NCBI GenBank assembly: GCA_003342815.1
Contig: PTEX01000119.1
Span: 1,671,035 to 1,735,034, forward strand
Source: Eudromia elegans
Lineage: Eukaryota > Chordata > Aves > Tinamiformes > Tinamidae
Direction of reading: 5' to 3'
DNA length: 64,000 nt
Shown here: one piece after another, positions 11,537 to 24,099 of the stretch
How positions within the stretch are numbered: position 1 is the stretch's first letter
Layout: every line of letters starts with the position of its first letter
The notes under the pieces: generated by a model
What the model was told of the DNA's origin: nothing
The model's input: only the letters and a program-made list of their open reading frames with translations
Database searches by the model: none
Program-made: the position numbers and the translations under genes

Positions 11537-12282
11537 CCACTGCCACCTGTGAATATTCCTCTCAGACCGAAGAACTTTCAGCTCTATTTAAAGTTAGTTA
11601 AATATTGACAGTAAGGTCATAAGCATGTTACAGACCGTACTAGATGATTTTCTAGTACTAGCATATGTTAATATTCTTACATGAAGCTAGAAAAATAAGT
11701 TAAATTGCTACGATGTTGGCTATGTTAGTACCCATGGATTTCATCTTGCAGAGAGAAAAGCATGGAAGATTTTGAGTCATTGGGCAAAATGTCTCAAATA
11801 GTCTCAAATGAATCAAAAAGTGTGTGGTTTTTTTTTTGTTTTTTTTTTTGGAAACACATTGATAGAACTGAGCTGTTATGAGCAAGAACAATGCTAGGTG
11901 TGAACTGTTTGTAATGAAAACAACAACGTTATGGTTTCCTACCTTGTCTTGGCTGTAAGAATGTGAAGACTGAAATTGTAATAAAAGTGGATGATTCAGT
12001 TGCTTTTAATTCAAAGAGAAAAATGGGAAGTAAAAGATTTTAGGCTTAAATGTGCATGTTTCATTTCCTTTTTTTTTTAATTAGCCAATAATTACCCAGT
12101 AATAAAGTTGATACTTTGATTTTTAAAGATGAAAACATTACTTCATATTTAGAATTCAAGCTTTATTAAAAATTAAAGCCTGTTTTAATCAAAATTTAAA
12201 TATTAGACTTTTCAGGTATCTAGAGCAAGAGTTAGACCAAAGTGAATATTTTCTTTATGTTCATGTGTAGTATTTCTAACAC

Positions 12283-12318
12283 TAAAGCAGAAGAATTGTG
12301 TAAAGCAGAAGAGTTGTT
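12283..12318. repeat. 18-bp tandem duplication
   Basis: TAAAGCAGAAGAATTGTG is followed immediately by TAAAGCAGAAGAGTTGTT, differing at two positions. No function is evident. Confidence 0.75.
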
Positions 12319-14796
12319 TAAAAAGTGTCTATATGACTGACTCAAATTCCTAATGTGGTAATATATAACAAGTGTGTTGTTATATACTGTCTGCTCCTTG
12401 TTTGAGTTACGAGGCACAAAGAACCACCTGGGTTCAGTAAGATGGGTCTGGAAAATCTATGCTGGCAGTAGGACACATGCAGAAGGGTTAGGTCAGAGGA
12501 CTGAGTGGTAGCATAGCACGTTGAGCACCAGCAGATTTGGAGCTTAATGTTTGTCTTTTCTGGGCCTTGTCGTAATTCCTAATGTTTGTACAACAATCTT
12601 TCAAAACCTTGAATTTCTTTTGCTGCTGTGGGTGTTGAAGCTTCTGGCAGAGGCGAGGAGCGGGAGGGCAAGTGCTGTTTTCCAAAAAATACAACATAAC
12701 ACAGGCTTCTGCTGAGACTCAGTGGCTTTGATGCCAGCCTACAGACTCCTTGCAGGAGTAAAGTATCTGTGCTTGGTTTGGGATCGGAGTTTATGGTAGG
12801 GGAATATTGCAGTTCATTAATGCAGCTGAGTGTTGGCTGTGGAGGTTTTGGAATAATTACGGACTTTGGCTGTAATTCTCCACTTAGCTGTTTGGCAGGA
12901 GGACAGAACAACTTGATTAACAATTCAGCTACTCAAGTTTTTTCCATCTGTGAGGGTCGTGCGTAACAGAAGTCTAGCTGAGAAATCGGTGAAGGAGGTT
13001 AAAAACTGTGGCTGAAGTGAGAAGTTCAGTAATGAAGCTTTAAAGTTTTGGCCATCTGCAGAATTGAAAACATGTTTGTGATTCTTAATGCGTGTTGTGC
13101 AACAGCTATCTTAGTGCATGGAGGGGTTACTCAGATGTGTGCATCAAACAGGACTGCATTGATTAATCAAGGAAGTATTCTAGTGTGAACAGGAAACTGT
13201 TAAAATGGTTTGGTTTTTTTTTCAGTAGCATTTCCCTTTCATCGTCTCTGCATCTATTTAGGCTTCAACTGCGCTTTTCTGCTTCTTACATTTGTCTTAT
13301 GTGCCTTAAGAATTCAAAGCATTTTTTATTTCTGATCTTTCAAAGTAGGGATTTTTTTTCTCCAGTTTAAAGCTGATTACTCTTTAACCTGTTTTTCGAA
13401 GTTCATGTGAAGAGGTTTAAAGGTTTCTGTGTCACTGTGACATAGGATGGACTAAGGGCAGTTCAAGCTCCAGTAGATAATGAAAATGTGGTCTTTTAAA
13501 ATGTTCTTGCAGCTGGGAACACTTAAAATTGAGTTTTAACTGGATCTTCATGACAGGCTGTGGAGGAGGAAGAGGAGGATACTATCAAATGGTAGTCCTG
13601 AAGATTTCATCCCAGCAAAAAAGACTCACGTTTGTCAAGCACTACAAAATGAGTTCCCTTGGTATGGAGAGAAAAAGCAGGCTTTGGAAAAAAACAGTGT
13701 TTGTCATTTTCTCAATTAATAATTTCCATTTCCTGCAAAAACCCGAAGCCATCGGAAGCAAGCGTAATTGATGGTTTTACTGCCCTGCTGCTGGTGTATT
13801 CCGGTAGTGGTGTGTTAAGTGTTGTCCAAGCACTCCTGGGAGCTGTAGCTCCCGTTTTAGGGGGGAAGGGAGGGAGACGTTCACAGTATAGTGTGAAACA
13901 GCAGGAAAGTGGACCCGAGAGCGGTAGGGGAAGCAGAATTTACAAGAGTAACAGGTTAAAGGTGAGCTGTGCGGTTTAATTACATCAGATCATTTAAATG
14001 TACCTTTTTAGCTGATTTTCTGTGTTCCTGCAAGTGTGTACATGGAATATCTGGGGAGACAATGTGGGTACCAGCTGTGTGTTTGTTAAAGGAGCTACAA
14101 AAGCAGGAGGCTCTGTATGGCAGGGAGTGTAGCCAGCAAGGCTGGCTTCTGATCTGGAGCAGATTGTGGGCAAGAAAGCAGGGCCACAAGGACAAAAATC
14201 TCCATGGAATAGGTAAATGCAAACGATAATAGGGTTTAAGCATGTCATATCCTGTTGCAGAAGATGGGCTTAGTAGCTACTCTAGAATGAGGATGAAGAG
14301 GATGAGGTTTCAGTTTTCTTCATCAGCAAGTCTGCAAGGTGGATAAAGGAAGGCAACTGGTTTAGCAAGAAACTGACCTGTGCAGTTTCCAAGTGCTGGC
14401 AGTCTGTCTCAGAATGAAAGAAGAGCATGTGGGCTTGCTGTGATGGAACTTGAAATTGTATTACTTTAGATTCACATATTTCTTCGCTTGAAATACCAGC
14501 TACAAGTATATTGCAGTTACTAGCATAGCCTTGTAATTATCTTTTGCTCTGTCTCCAATTTGGTAAGAAATATATATTTAGATTTGTTTTCTGAGGTATT
14601 TCTGCAGAGCTGCTTGGATCTTATCTGTTGCAAACTTTCCTCCAGTTTTGTAAATGTGCTGTAGTTGTCTTGCTCTCCAGCCTATCCCAAGGTAGAAGAA
14701 TTTACAGAATTATTTTTTTGCTTGTTGCCATGTTCACCCTGTGTTGAGAATCTAAAGATGACACAATTGATTATTGCTTGCATACATCTGTGCCTG

Positions 14797-14814
14797 TATC
14801 TATCTATCTATCTA
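14797..14814. repeat. Short (TATC)n microsatellite
   Basis: Four and a half TATC units, followed by TAGTATATATAAAATG. Confidence 0.85.
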
Positions 14815-15039
14815 GTATATATAAAATGATACGGTGCTGTGAGTTGGTTTCTACAGACAGGTTTTCCCCGAGGTCTGTACGCAGGCTGGGCAGATCCACC
14901 GTCGGCAGCACTGACGAGCTAAACCCTGGCAGGCAGCTGCCGTAGTGGTGTGAAACGTTGTGGGGTTGGTGTTTTGGGTGCGGGAAGTCCCTGTTAGAGC
15001 AAGGGCCCCTTGTTAGGGCAGAAACCGTCTTTAAAGCCG

Positions 15040-15190
15040 TGGGTGAAGAGGGAAGCGCAGCCTCGCGGCGGTGTCGCGTCCCTCGGGGAGCAGGGAAGTG
15101 CCTCCGTCCCCGGCTGTCCGGGTGCCCTCGGAGGCTGCAGCCGGAGGGAGGAGAGGCCGGGCTGCAACCGAGTCGTAAGCAGCACGGGGA
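15040..15190. promoter_or_regulatory. Intronic CpG-rich islet
   Basis: CpG-dense patch (CTCGCGGCGGTGTCGCGTCC and CGTCCCCGGCTGTCCG type strings) inside AT-rich intron. The open frames across it on both strands are explained by low AT content. Possible regulatory CpG islet. Confidence 0.3.
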
Positions 15191-17094
15191 TTTACATGCA
15201 GCAGGCTGGTGCCGTGCTGTCACTCTTGCTGGTGGCAGGCTCATTACTCGATGACAAAATTCAGGCTGTAGCCTGCTGCTCAAGGCAGCCTCTTGCCACA
15301 GTCTTTGTAAGAGAGCTGTGAGAACAGCCATGTGGCTTGGGTTGCAGGTAAGAAATTAATTTTCCAGTTATTTTGTAAGTCTACTTAAGTTGAAAGCTCA
15401 TTTAAAGGTTCTTTATCAATTAAATTAGTTGTCACAATAGGGAATTATATAGTAGCAGAACAAAATAATTGCCTCAGCTTTTAAAATGCTGTAATTTAGG
15501 CTTCAAATGAAAGAGGCTATATGGTATTGTCACTCTTGACTGACTGATTTCATTAACATCAGAGACATCCTTTCATATTTGTGTTAACTAACAGTAAAAA
15601 TATTAGAATTACTGAACAGATTGAGTTTTATTCATTTGACTGTGAGTCATATAGCCTCTATGAAGATTAATTGCAAGTTTTCTTGGTTTTATTTGTGTAT
15701 ATTGGGGAGAGATCTCTTCCTCTTTCTAACTTGATTTCTATAGCAGTCTTGAGCTCCTGGTTTTAGTTTGAGGGTATTCAGGTGAACTTGGGTGTGGACA
15801 GAAATGCTTCAGCAGGTTCTTCAGTATCGAGATAGGATCTTTCAGGAAGTTGGTATATATAAATACTGTGTCTTTCCCACTGCCAGAGAGTTTTGATAGG
15901 AAGGATTAGCAAAATAAATAAGAACGCATGCTTTGATGCATGTGTTGTGTATGTGAATGTGCTGTTGCTCTGTTTACACTGTTAGTGTACCAAGCTGGAG
16001 TATGAGTCTTGGACTTCGTTTCAAAGACACTAAACTCTAAAGTGACCCTATATTTAGTCTACACAGAATGAGTCGTGCTAGTGCATGCCACTGACAGTTG
16101 AAATCAGTAGTGTGTTTCTTTTCCAAAGAATAACCATTCTAATATTAGAAGAGTAAATAGAGGGGGGGAAATATTAGTTGTGGTTGTGCTCTATAGTATA
16201 TTGTTAGATTTTTCTGGTTGTTGCTGTTTTGTTGTTAAGTCATGCTTTTTAAATTAAACTTATGAAAGATATTACATAACTAGTATGTACTGTGCTGGTT
16301 TTGCTCTTCTTGGTTGGAGCAAACCTTGATTTTCAGAATGGCACTGGAGCTCCCTTAAAGAAATAAATTTTTCCCTCAAAAAATCTAAAAATCAATAGGA
16401 TGGTATTTGCAAATAATTCTATAATAAAATGCAAGGCAAAATTTAAGTCATTTTAGAAGACATCAAAGTAATCTTTCTTGCCTAAAAATTCTTTTCTTTA
16501 CAATGCACCATTATGAAATATTGAAAGGATTCTATTATATGTTATTAGTAATGGTACTTTGTCTAGTAAGAAGCAGAGAAAGCAAAATGGGAAGAGAGTT
16601 TGTAAGTATTTTGGTACTATTTTTTTAATGCATTGGTGTATGTGTTTCATCACCTTGGTTGAGGTCTACGTCTGTCTCTTAATTAAATAATGCAAAGAGG
16701 TGGAAGCAAGAAATGAGTGTGTTGTTTTTTGGGGTTTTTTTTGGTGATGGCTAGAGATGTGGTGATATCTGACATTTAATGTCTTAAAATGACTTTTTTC
16801 CTTCTACTGAAGATCGATATCTAAATCTGAGTATCTATTCTAGGGTAGCTAGCAGATAGTAGACCAAAAAACCAGAAAAAGACAGCTCTGAGCACGTAGG
16901 CTGAGGAAGGTTTTCTTAATGAGGCAGATCAGTGAGTAATAAATGAGACCATGCTGCAGGCGGAGAGACACGTAGCTCTCTTGAGGGAGTTCTCGTTTGT
17001 AGACGAGGGGACTTTTCTGAGAAATGTCATAATTGAATAAATTATTGTCACGGGTCAGTGACAGGACAGGAGATGTGCTGACAGGAGAGGGATG
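15191..17094 (+). other. SEMA4D: AT-rich intron segment with long-range inverted repeat
   Basis: Strongly AT-rich. The only structure seen is the 12-bp inverted repeat at 15512-15523 and 15648-15659, listed separately. No exon candidates. Confidence 0.6.
15512..15659. repeat. Perfect 12-bp inverted repeat flanking 124 bp
   Basis: AGAGGCTATATG at 15512-15523 and its exact reverse complement CATATAGCCTCT at 15648-15659 bound an AT-rich 124-bp interior. An AP-1-type TGAGTCA at 15643-15649 overlaps the right arm. It could be a terminal inverted repeat of an old non-autonomous DNA transposon (148 bp) or a chance palindrome in a regulatory block. No clear target-site duplication is visible (flanks AATGAA and ATGAAG differ). 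Confidence 0.55.
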
Positions 17095-17365
17095 TCTGCT
17101 TGGAGACTTGGAGCGATGCAGCGGGAGGTGGCCAGTAGGGCCAGGCTCGCCCGTGCGGGGTCACCTTTGTCACAGCCGAGCTTGGTGGAGGAGAGGCTGC
17201 CCCGTCCCCAGGGGACGTGGTGGCTGCGGGACGTGGCTGGTGCCCGGACGGGGCGGTGAGCTCTGCAGGGACCTCTGCAGAGCAGGAGGAGCCTCAGCCA
17301 CAGCCTCCGGAGGTGAAAGTCCCGCTCTGCTCCCGCGTCACGAGTGTCCACGCGCTTCCTCAAGT
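17095..17365. promoter_or_regulatory. Intronic CpG-rich islet with donor-like site
   Basis: CpG-rich patch with GGACGGGGCG followed by GTGAGC at 17256, a plausible splice donor. An alternative SEMA4D first exon ending at 17255 is conceivable but unsupported by any transcript. The 172-residue open frame through it has no recognisable domain. Confidence 0.25.
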
Positions 17366-20300
17366 TTAGTTTGGTGTTTTGGGCTGCCTAGGTATGGCAC
17401 AGTTAACGGGTCCCACGCGGGCTTTGCTGCTCATGGTTTATTTTTGTTGGCCTGGGTGGCTGTTTCCTACTCCTCGGTGAGAGATTTATATAATATGTAT
17501 TTATTTTGCTCCTGGGTAGTGTCTGAAACTGACATGTGGCATAATTTTTAGGAATGGTAAGGTGATAGCTGCTGAATGGGAGAGCCTGTCTGTGGTGTCT
17601 TGTTTTGTGGCTGGTGCTGTATTCCCTGCTTCCTGTCTGGATCTGTAGCTGTGTCTGCTTTTTCAATTCCCTAAGTCTAATCAGACGCCATGTGACCAGT
17701 GTCTTGGACAACTCTCTCCTTCTAGGACCTGCTTTATTAATACATCTCAGTAGAAAACATCTGGCCTTTGGTTTTGTTCCTGCACTTTGAGGTAAAAGCT
17801 CAGCTTTCCCCCTGGGCTTCGTAGGCCATGAAAACTGAAGGCAAAGGCAATGTTGCTCAGTGGCTTGGCAGGTCCTCTGCTGCTTTTGTGCATACTGCTT
17901 CTGCATCAGCCTCTCTGGGCTTCGTCATCTTCTTAGGATGGCCTTCTCCATGCCTGACCTCTCCCCATTCGGCACTGGGTGAAATTTCCCCATTTCCTCC
18001 CCATTCTGTCTGGTGAAAACAGAATTTCCTAATGGTCCGTTAGAGAAGATTCACTAAGAGACTTGATGGGTTGTCCAGGGTGTCAAGGCGCAAAACTTTT
18101 ATGGCTGATAGTAAGGGCAGGGGGGAAAAGCTCAAGAGTGTTTTTGCAAATTCGGAGCAGGCAGTATTCAGATTTACTTTCTTACTGCTACGTCAAAGAG
18201 CTTAGCTGTCCTAATGCCGTGAAGGGGTCCTTTCTGCGAGCATTTTTATCAGTTATTCTTGTAATTGTCAAATTATAGGTCAAATAATTGACATCTGTTA
18301 GGAGAGAGGTTGTCCGAAAAGGGGGAAAATGTGTAAGATTAGTTTTATGACTGTGCTTTACAGACTAGCTATTTAACACTGCAGTAAAACGTAACAATTT
18401 AAGCATTTCACTAAGAGTTGAGACAGTTTGGTATTGTTTTATTGCCTAAACAAAGTAGCTATTGTTCTTCCTGTTGTTGCTGTTTGCCTTCATCGGTATA
18501 AAGTAACGTCCACAAGAACTGCTGTGAAACTAATGATGTCTTTTTAAAAAAACAAAACAAAACAAGAAAGCAAATGTTTGGGATTAGTCCTGCCTTGCTC
18601 CAGTAGTGTGAACAAGGACCAGATGGGGGTGTAAAGCACAGCATGCCAGCACCAGAAGCCAGTGGTGCGTGCTGGCTTTCACAGTTAAAATGGCTTGTAA
18701 AAATAATGCTGACAAAGTCACTCCATTGCATTCTCTTCCAGAGATGCAAACGAGCAAGAAGCTCAAGGAGAGTTTCATGGCTACAGTGGTACATTTTGTT
18801 CAGCCCTCTGGGAAAGTTGCAGCGTAAACAAACGCACAATGAAGAAGTTTGTTTCTCAGTGTTCTGCAGAACTTTAGGAGATAGCATTGTAATTATGAAG
18901 TTAAGTTACATGGACAACATTAATACGCCGCATCAATGCTCAGCTAGAAGGAAAAAGTTCAAAAAGCACAGCAAAGTTAGATAGTTATATTTGCCTAAAA
19001 GGCCAGTGGAAAATGAGAGTGCAACCTGACTTTCATGCATGTCAAGTCTTCTCTTTTTATATTAAATTCTGCTTTAAACTTGAAAAGCATCATTCAATTA
19101 AAAATCTTTGTACCTTTTTGAACCTTTTTTAATAAATATAAGTAATTATATTGCTTGTACTATATTAATATATATTACAGAGCATAACATATAACATATA
19201 CTAATACATATTATTATAGTCAATTACAGTAATTACATTATTCATGTAAATATAAATTTTCTTGTCTGGAAAGCTGGTGGAGGATAGATAGGATCTTGAA
19301 GAGCCCTTTTTACTGGAGGCTCAGCTGTTAGGCTGAGTACACACAGGGATCTTGGAGAGGAAATAGGTAACGAGTTGGGCCTATTCCTTTGCCTTGAGAA
19401 GCTTCTAGTTACAAGCCTTGGGATTTTGCATAGCTTACAGGATCTTCCTTTTTGCTTCACAGTTTCTCGACAGAAACGGGACCTTAAGGGAGGAGCTCTG
19501 TGCAAACTGAAGAGGTTTCCTACAGCTTTTTTGCTGGTATGGGGTTAAGACACTGCATGCTACAAGGGTCGCTGCACTGTCCGCCCTCGGAGGCGAGTGT
19601 TTTTCCAGCCTCCTGGGGAGGGTATTTAGCTCTCCTTTCAGTGCTTTCACACTGGGCACCAGAGGAGTAGTCCCTAGTGCCCACTCTACTCTTCTCCTGA
19701 GAATTTTGTGTGCAGTGTGGGGAAGGAGTGAAGAAAATCCCTGCTGCTGCCTGCTGCAAGTCACTCAGGAGGTATAAATGGGGACTGTGTGTTGTGCTGG
19801 TGCACGCTGCTGCCCGCTGGTCTCCCATCTTCCAGTCCTGATGCACTAAAAACAGCTAAGTGTCTCAAAGCTAGGCAGCTGCTATAGGCAAAAATGCCAC
19901 ATACTGATGCTCGTCCTTTTGCATCCAGATTGTCCCAGGCAGCTCCAGATTGTCCCAGACAGCTTCAGATCCTGTCTTAAGTTTTAAGTGAAAGTTTTTT
20001 GAGGTCTGGCTTGCATGCAGAACATGTAGTGTCTTGAGGCTGAAATTCTCTTCCCATTAATTTGTTTTTACAATATTTCACTTTCCGGGCCTACCATGAG
20101 GTTTTTCTCCAACTGGGTTTTCTTATGAAGGCCCTTAATTATGTGTAGTTGGGGGAGTTTCCTTTGCATTGCTTTGAGTTTGTTATGTCAGTGTACTTAG
20201 GCCTACTTAGGCTGTAATTTATATTGTGTTATAATTAGTGTTTATAAATTACACCTGCAGTATGCTAGGTTATCTAGAAATTGAAATGCAAGTAGCATAA

Positions 20301-22295
20301 CACACTGAAAGAGTAACATGTAAAATGAATGTGTATCAAGAAATTTCTCTTGCGTTACCTGTAAGTGTCTCTAATTATGCAAAGATATGCAGAGAGAACA
20401 TTTACAATTATGCTATGCAAGGCTGGAAGACTGCTATGGGGAACCTGTACTGAAATGATTTCTGGTGAATAAAAGCAGACTTACAAGAGTGAGGCTTTGT
20501 GAAGAAGTCTTTTAAATCCAGATTGAATTTTCTAAGCTGTGCATGTAACCAAGTAGAAATTAAGATTTTTATTTTATTTTAGGTCATGTCTGAGTAGAGC
20601 TGCCTGCTACTGATCTGTAAGGCCCAGACATTATCCTTGCAAAGCATGTGTGTACCGATACTGGGTTTGGCTTCCGACTTGGGTAGAGCAGTAGTGAGAA
20701 AAATCTGTGCTGTGATGGTGAAACTTTTTTTTTTTTCTTTTTTGAAGAGAGATGTATTTAAATAGAAGCATCCAGATGGCCACTGTGATCTTTGCTATAT
20801 TTCACAGATATGTGCATGAAGTTTTCTGAATACTGTGTAGGATTGTGAGGTTTTTCCTTTTGGCATAGTAGCACTTCAAGAAGCAGTAGTATTCCCAGAG
20901 GGAGGAAACGGGGTGAGTTGCTGTAATAAGGGCTATATACTACTGTTGCAGCTCAGCTACAACTTTCATTGCTTCTGGGTATTATTTTTTTATGCATCCT
21001 AGCAATGTTCTGCATAAAGTGAAAAGTTAGGGGGTAGAGCTTTCTCTACCCTTGCAAACCAGCTGAGTTGAATAGAGATAGTTTTGCAGAATCTGGTAGC
21101 CTTTGTGCCTTTTCTCATGCCTGAGACAGCAAGCTGTGATGCTGGATAGAGAAAACAAAGTTTCAGTTGGAAACATGACCCTGGAAAAAACATGGAAAAA
21201 GTAACCCAGTCCTGCTGCTGGAAAAAAGCATGCTGAAGTAAGGATGTTACTTTAACCCTTGCGTAACATGGATTTTGGAATTACTAGGTGAAATTCTGTA
21301 TCAGCCCAGCAATTTGTGCTCTCATCTATTTTTCCCCTTTTAGAAAAATAATCTCTCCTCATTTTAACATTTCTGGAGATTGCAAATGTCCATGTTATCT
21401 TATTTGCAATGGTTAGTTCCTTTTCACCTTTAAAATCTGCTCATTCCCAAATCTGTTTCTGTTCAGTTTCTGTCTCCTGGATCTTTTTAGAGCTTTATTA
21501 AATGAACGTGGTGTTACTCAGTAGCATTATTTTCTATGAATAGTGCTCTGATAAATTCTGTCTGTCTGTTTATACTCCAATAAGTATTTTTTTCCTCCTT
21601 CAGGAAGCAGTCTACTCTTGAAAGCATTGATCTGAATATTCTGTGCAAGTTTCTATCATTTGTATTACTAGTGTTCTGGAAAATGGTATTGCAAAGTGGA
21701 AAGTCTTCAAGAGTTGTAGAACGAGATCACAGCAAAGGCTTGATGCCTGGGCAAAATTAGTAATGAGTAAAGTTTGGTTGTTTTTCTTTTGACTTACAAA
21801 ATGTTTTAAATATAACTTTAAATAACTTGCAATCTAAAAGCACAACCTTAGGAAAATCAACCCGATAATTTGGTTTTCAGTAAATAATTAATTTTGCTGC
21901 TATTAACTTTCTACAAGGAGACTGAAGGGAGGGATGGGTGACCATGTTATTGAGTGGACTAATTAAAATAACCTAGACTCTTTCTACTGTAACTAATATT
22001 AATGCCTAATAACCATAGGAAGCAGTTTGTTTTTATTTAATATGAGCATGGACCTATGTTAGCTGCATACTGTATGAAAGATGAAAACTGTTTAAGTACA
22101 GGTGGAGTAGGAATTTCTGAACCAGCAAGTGCAGCAAAACTCAAATTAAGCTTCTTATTCTCTTGTTTTTGTATGTTGGTAAGCATAGAGTAGCATGTGG
22201 GCTGGAGCCCTGTGGTCTGCTGCCTCCCATCCTGGTGGAAACAAAAAGCAGCATTCCCTTTGGGAAGCTTGACCCATTTTCTGTGCCTTCTGTGC
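17366..22295 (+). other. SEMA4D: 5'-UTR intron segment, no gene seen
   Basis: AT-rich intron with a 20-bp duplication at 19925-19964, a very AT-rich stretch at about 19130-19260 and oligo-T near 20727-20738. A CAAAA-rich tract lies near 18545-18570. No exon pair or known domain was found. Confidence 0.6.
19925..19964. repeat. 20-bp tandem duplication
   Basis: CCAGATTGTCCCAGGCAGCT is followed by CCAGATTGTCCCAGACAGCT, with one difference, and then a decayed third start (TCAGATCCTGTC). Confidence 0.8.
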
Positions 22296-22299
22296 TCCT

Positions 22300-22590
22300 G
22301 TATGGACAAGATGGGGCCACACTCTTTTTGGTGATGGCCAGTGATAGGACAAGGGGTAATGGGCACCGCTTTGGGAAACCCAGGCAGTTCAGTCTCCATG
22401 TGAGGAGGAACTCCTTTCCTGTGAGGGTGATGGAGCCCTGGCACAGGCTGCCCAGAGAGGCTGTGGAGTCTCCGTCTCTGGAGATCTTCCAAACCCGCCT
22501 GGATGCCACCCTGTGCCACGTGCTCTAGGTGTCCCTGCTGGAGCAGGGGGGTTGCCAGAGGTCCCTTCCAACCTCAACAGTTGTGTGGTT
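22300..22590 (+). mobile_element. CR1 LINE, 3' end fragment
   Basis: Diagnostic CR1 3'-UTR strings appear in order: GTGATAGGACAAGGGGTAAT near 22340, CTGTGAGGGTGATGGAGCCC near 22418, CACAGGCTGCCCAGAGAGGC near 22442, GTGGAGTCTCCGTCTCTGGA near 22463, then GAGGTCCCTTCCAACCTCAA at 22558-22577. It ends with a decayed version of the usual terminal CATTCTGTGATTCT-type repeat. CR1 is the dominant LINE of birds and is characteristically 5'-truncated, as here. It is in the sense orientation of the host gene. The 5' limit is fuzzy. It contains no reverse-transcriptase coding part. Confidence 0.92.
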
Positions 22591-22599
22591 TTGCAAAAA

Positions 22600-22745
22600 A
22601 ACTCCTCGGGCCGTGTGGGAGGGATGTGTCCTGCCCTTCTGCAGCCCGTGCCCTGTGGTGGGCAGCGGTGGCTGCCCTGGTGCAGCAGGATGCGGTTGTG
22701 GCGGCTGCGGTGGGGGTCCCTGAGGACATGAGGTGGTGCTGATGC
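22600..22745. other. GC-rich patch next to CR1
   Basis: GC-rich, CTG/GTGG-rich sequence directly downstream of the CR1 3' end. Just after it, CCCTGGC at 22772-22778 pairs with GCCAGGG at 22797-22803. No function recognised. Confidence 0.4.
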
Positions 22746-22749
22746 TGCT

Positions 22750-23721
22750 CCGTGTCAGTGCCTGTGGATAGCCCTGGCGATAAAGTAAACCAAATTGCCA
22801 GGGTCTCCGTGATCAAACAATAACCGTTTATTCAGCTTTTCATGAGATTTGCTTTAGTAATAGGGAGTGATGTATGATCATCATGAAGGAGTTCCTCATG
22901 GAAGTGCTTTTACCTCAAGCATTGGGATATTTACTATAGAAAAAGTATTTTGATACACAAGTGTTAAAGGAATCAAGACTGGAAAGCTAGTAAACTTACA
23001 AAGAAGAGAGCTGAAGAGTGTATATTCATTTGAAAATCAATACATGACAGGCTGGAATATTTTGTGGCTTGTGGCCATTGAAGCAGAGGAGCAAACCAGA
23101 ATAACTTGTGTCGCTCTGCGCTGGATCAGCTTTAGGATTGATGCTGAAGTGTCCTCCTGAGACGGGGCCCTCCCTTGGCTAGGGGCTTAGCAGAATAGTG
23201 GATGTGCAGCGCCCGTGCAGGAGGAGGGGACCGTTGCTGTCAGCTGCCCAGAGCTGTTGGTGCAGATGATGCTGACTTGCTATGGAGACCCCTGTTGCTG
23301 TGTTTTTCATGGCTTTCTGATGCTGGTGTGTTTAAATGGTGATGCTCATGAGATGTACGTATGCAGTCTTAAGAGTTGCCTTTTGAAAAACAGCTTTCTG
23401 TGAAATACACCCTGCTTTTGGGCACAATTTACCTTGATGTTTACCAGAGTGGGGTACTACGTTGAAAGGGATGTTTTAGCTGCCTCCTCACCAGGCTTAC
23501 AAAAGTGGGTCTAATTGCTTGCAGTGAAATGCTTGCCTGCTTGCAGCGAAACATGTTAATCCCTTCCTGCCCTCCCCCAATTGAACAATCCTGATACGTT
23601 TCCCTTTGCATTAGTTAGGCCTTCTGGGAAATACATGCAGAAATAAAAGGCTTTTCTATAGCCCTTTCTCCCTCAGGAATGCATAGAAACCAGCCCCTTG
23701 GATCTGGTCCACAAACCTGAG

Positions 23722-23754
<33 letters not shown>

Positions 23755-24095
23755 GAAAAAAAATTATAATCCTGTGCACATATTCTCAAGAGAGAGAGGT
23801 AATTACAAATTGAGATATGGATATAGGATCTCCTAGCATTTTTATTTTCTGAAGCATTTCATGGACATGGTTTGCCATCCATATACTCTGCTGAGGTTGG
23901 TTTCCAAAGGAGATAGTTCAAGCTCTTAGCTTTATGCCTTTTGTTAGTCCTTCATCTTTGTTAGTATTGTGCATCTAGGCAGTCCGTAATGTAAACAAAA
24001 GAGATGTTTTCTGAGGTTCCTCCAGTATTCTGATGGATTCTCATCTCCCAATAAAGCCCAGTCATTTTGCCTTATTTACAGCAAACGGTATGCGC
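22750..24095 (+). other. SEMA4D: 5'-UTR intron segment with A-rich tract
   Basis: Ordinary intron sequence containing the A-run at 23731-23763. No exon signals of note. Confidence 0.55.
23731..23763. repeat. Poly-A tract (A24 G A8)
   Basis: A run of 24 A, one G, then eight A. It could be the tail of an old retrocopy inserted on the + strand, but no recognisable retrocopy lies upstream, so a simple A-rich repeat is as likely. Confidence 0.85.
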
Positions 24096-24099
24096 CCTG

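Larger units (their letters stand above)
10115..15035 (+). other. SEMA4D: 5'-UTR intron segment, no gene seen
   Basis: AT-rich intron. Contains a 41-bp-offset duplication at 11455-11536, an 18-bp duplication at 12283-12318, a 16-bp palindrome at 13838-13853 (GGGAGCTGTAGCTCCC, 7-bp arms), a short TATC repeat at 14797-14814 and oligo-T tracts near 11827-11849. Open frames are short and composition-driven. Confidence 0.6.

Noticed and set aside
14804-15331. 175-residue minus-strand open frame
   Set aside because: Covers the 15.1 kb CpG islet with competing frames on the other strand. No recognisable family.
17033-17551. 172-residue plus-strand open frame
   Set aside because: Runs through a CpG-rich islet into AT-rich sequence. 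No domain, no coding-like splice structure.
20580-20616. Acceptor-like TTTTATTTTAG and donor-like GTAAGG framing about 34 bp
   Set aside because: Too short, the donor exon side is poor, and it contains an ATG. Treated as chance.
22037-22519. 160-residue minus-strand frame and overlapping plus-strand frames
   Set aside because: They read through the CR1 3'-UTR fragment, which is non-coding.
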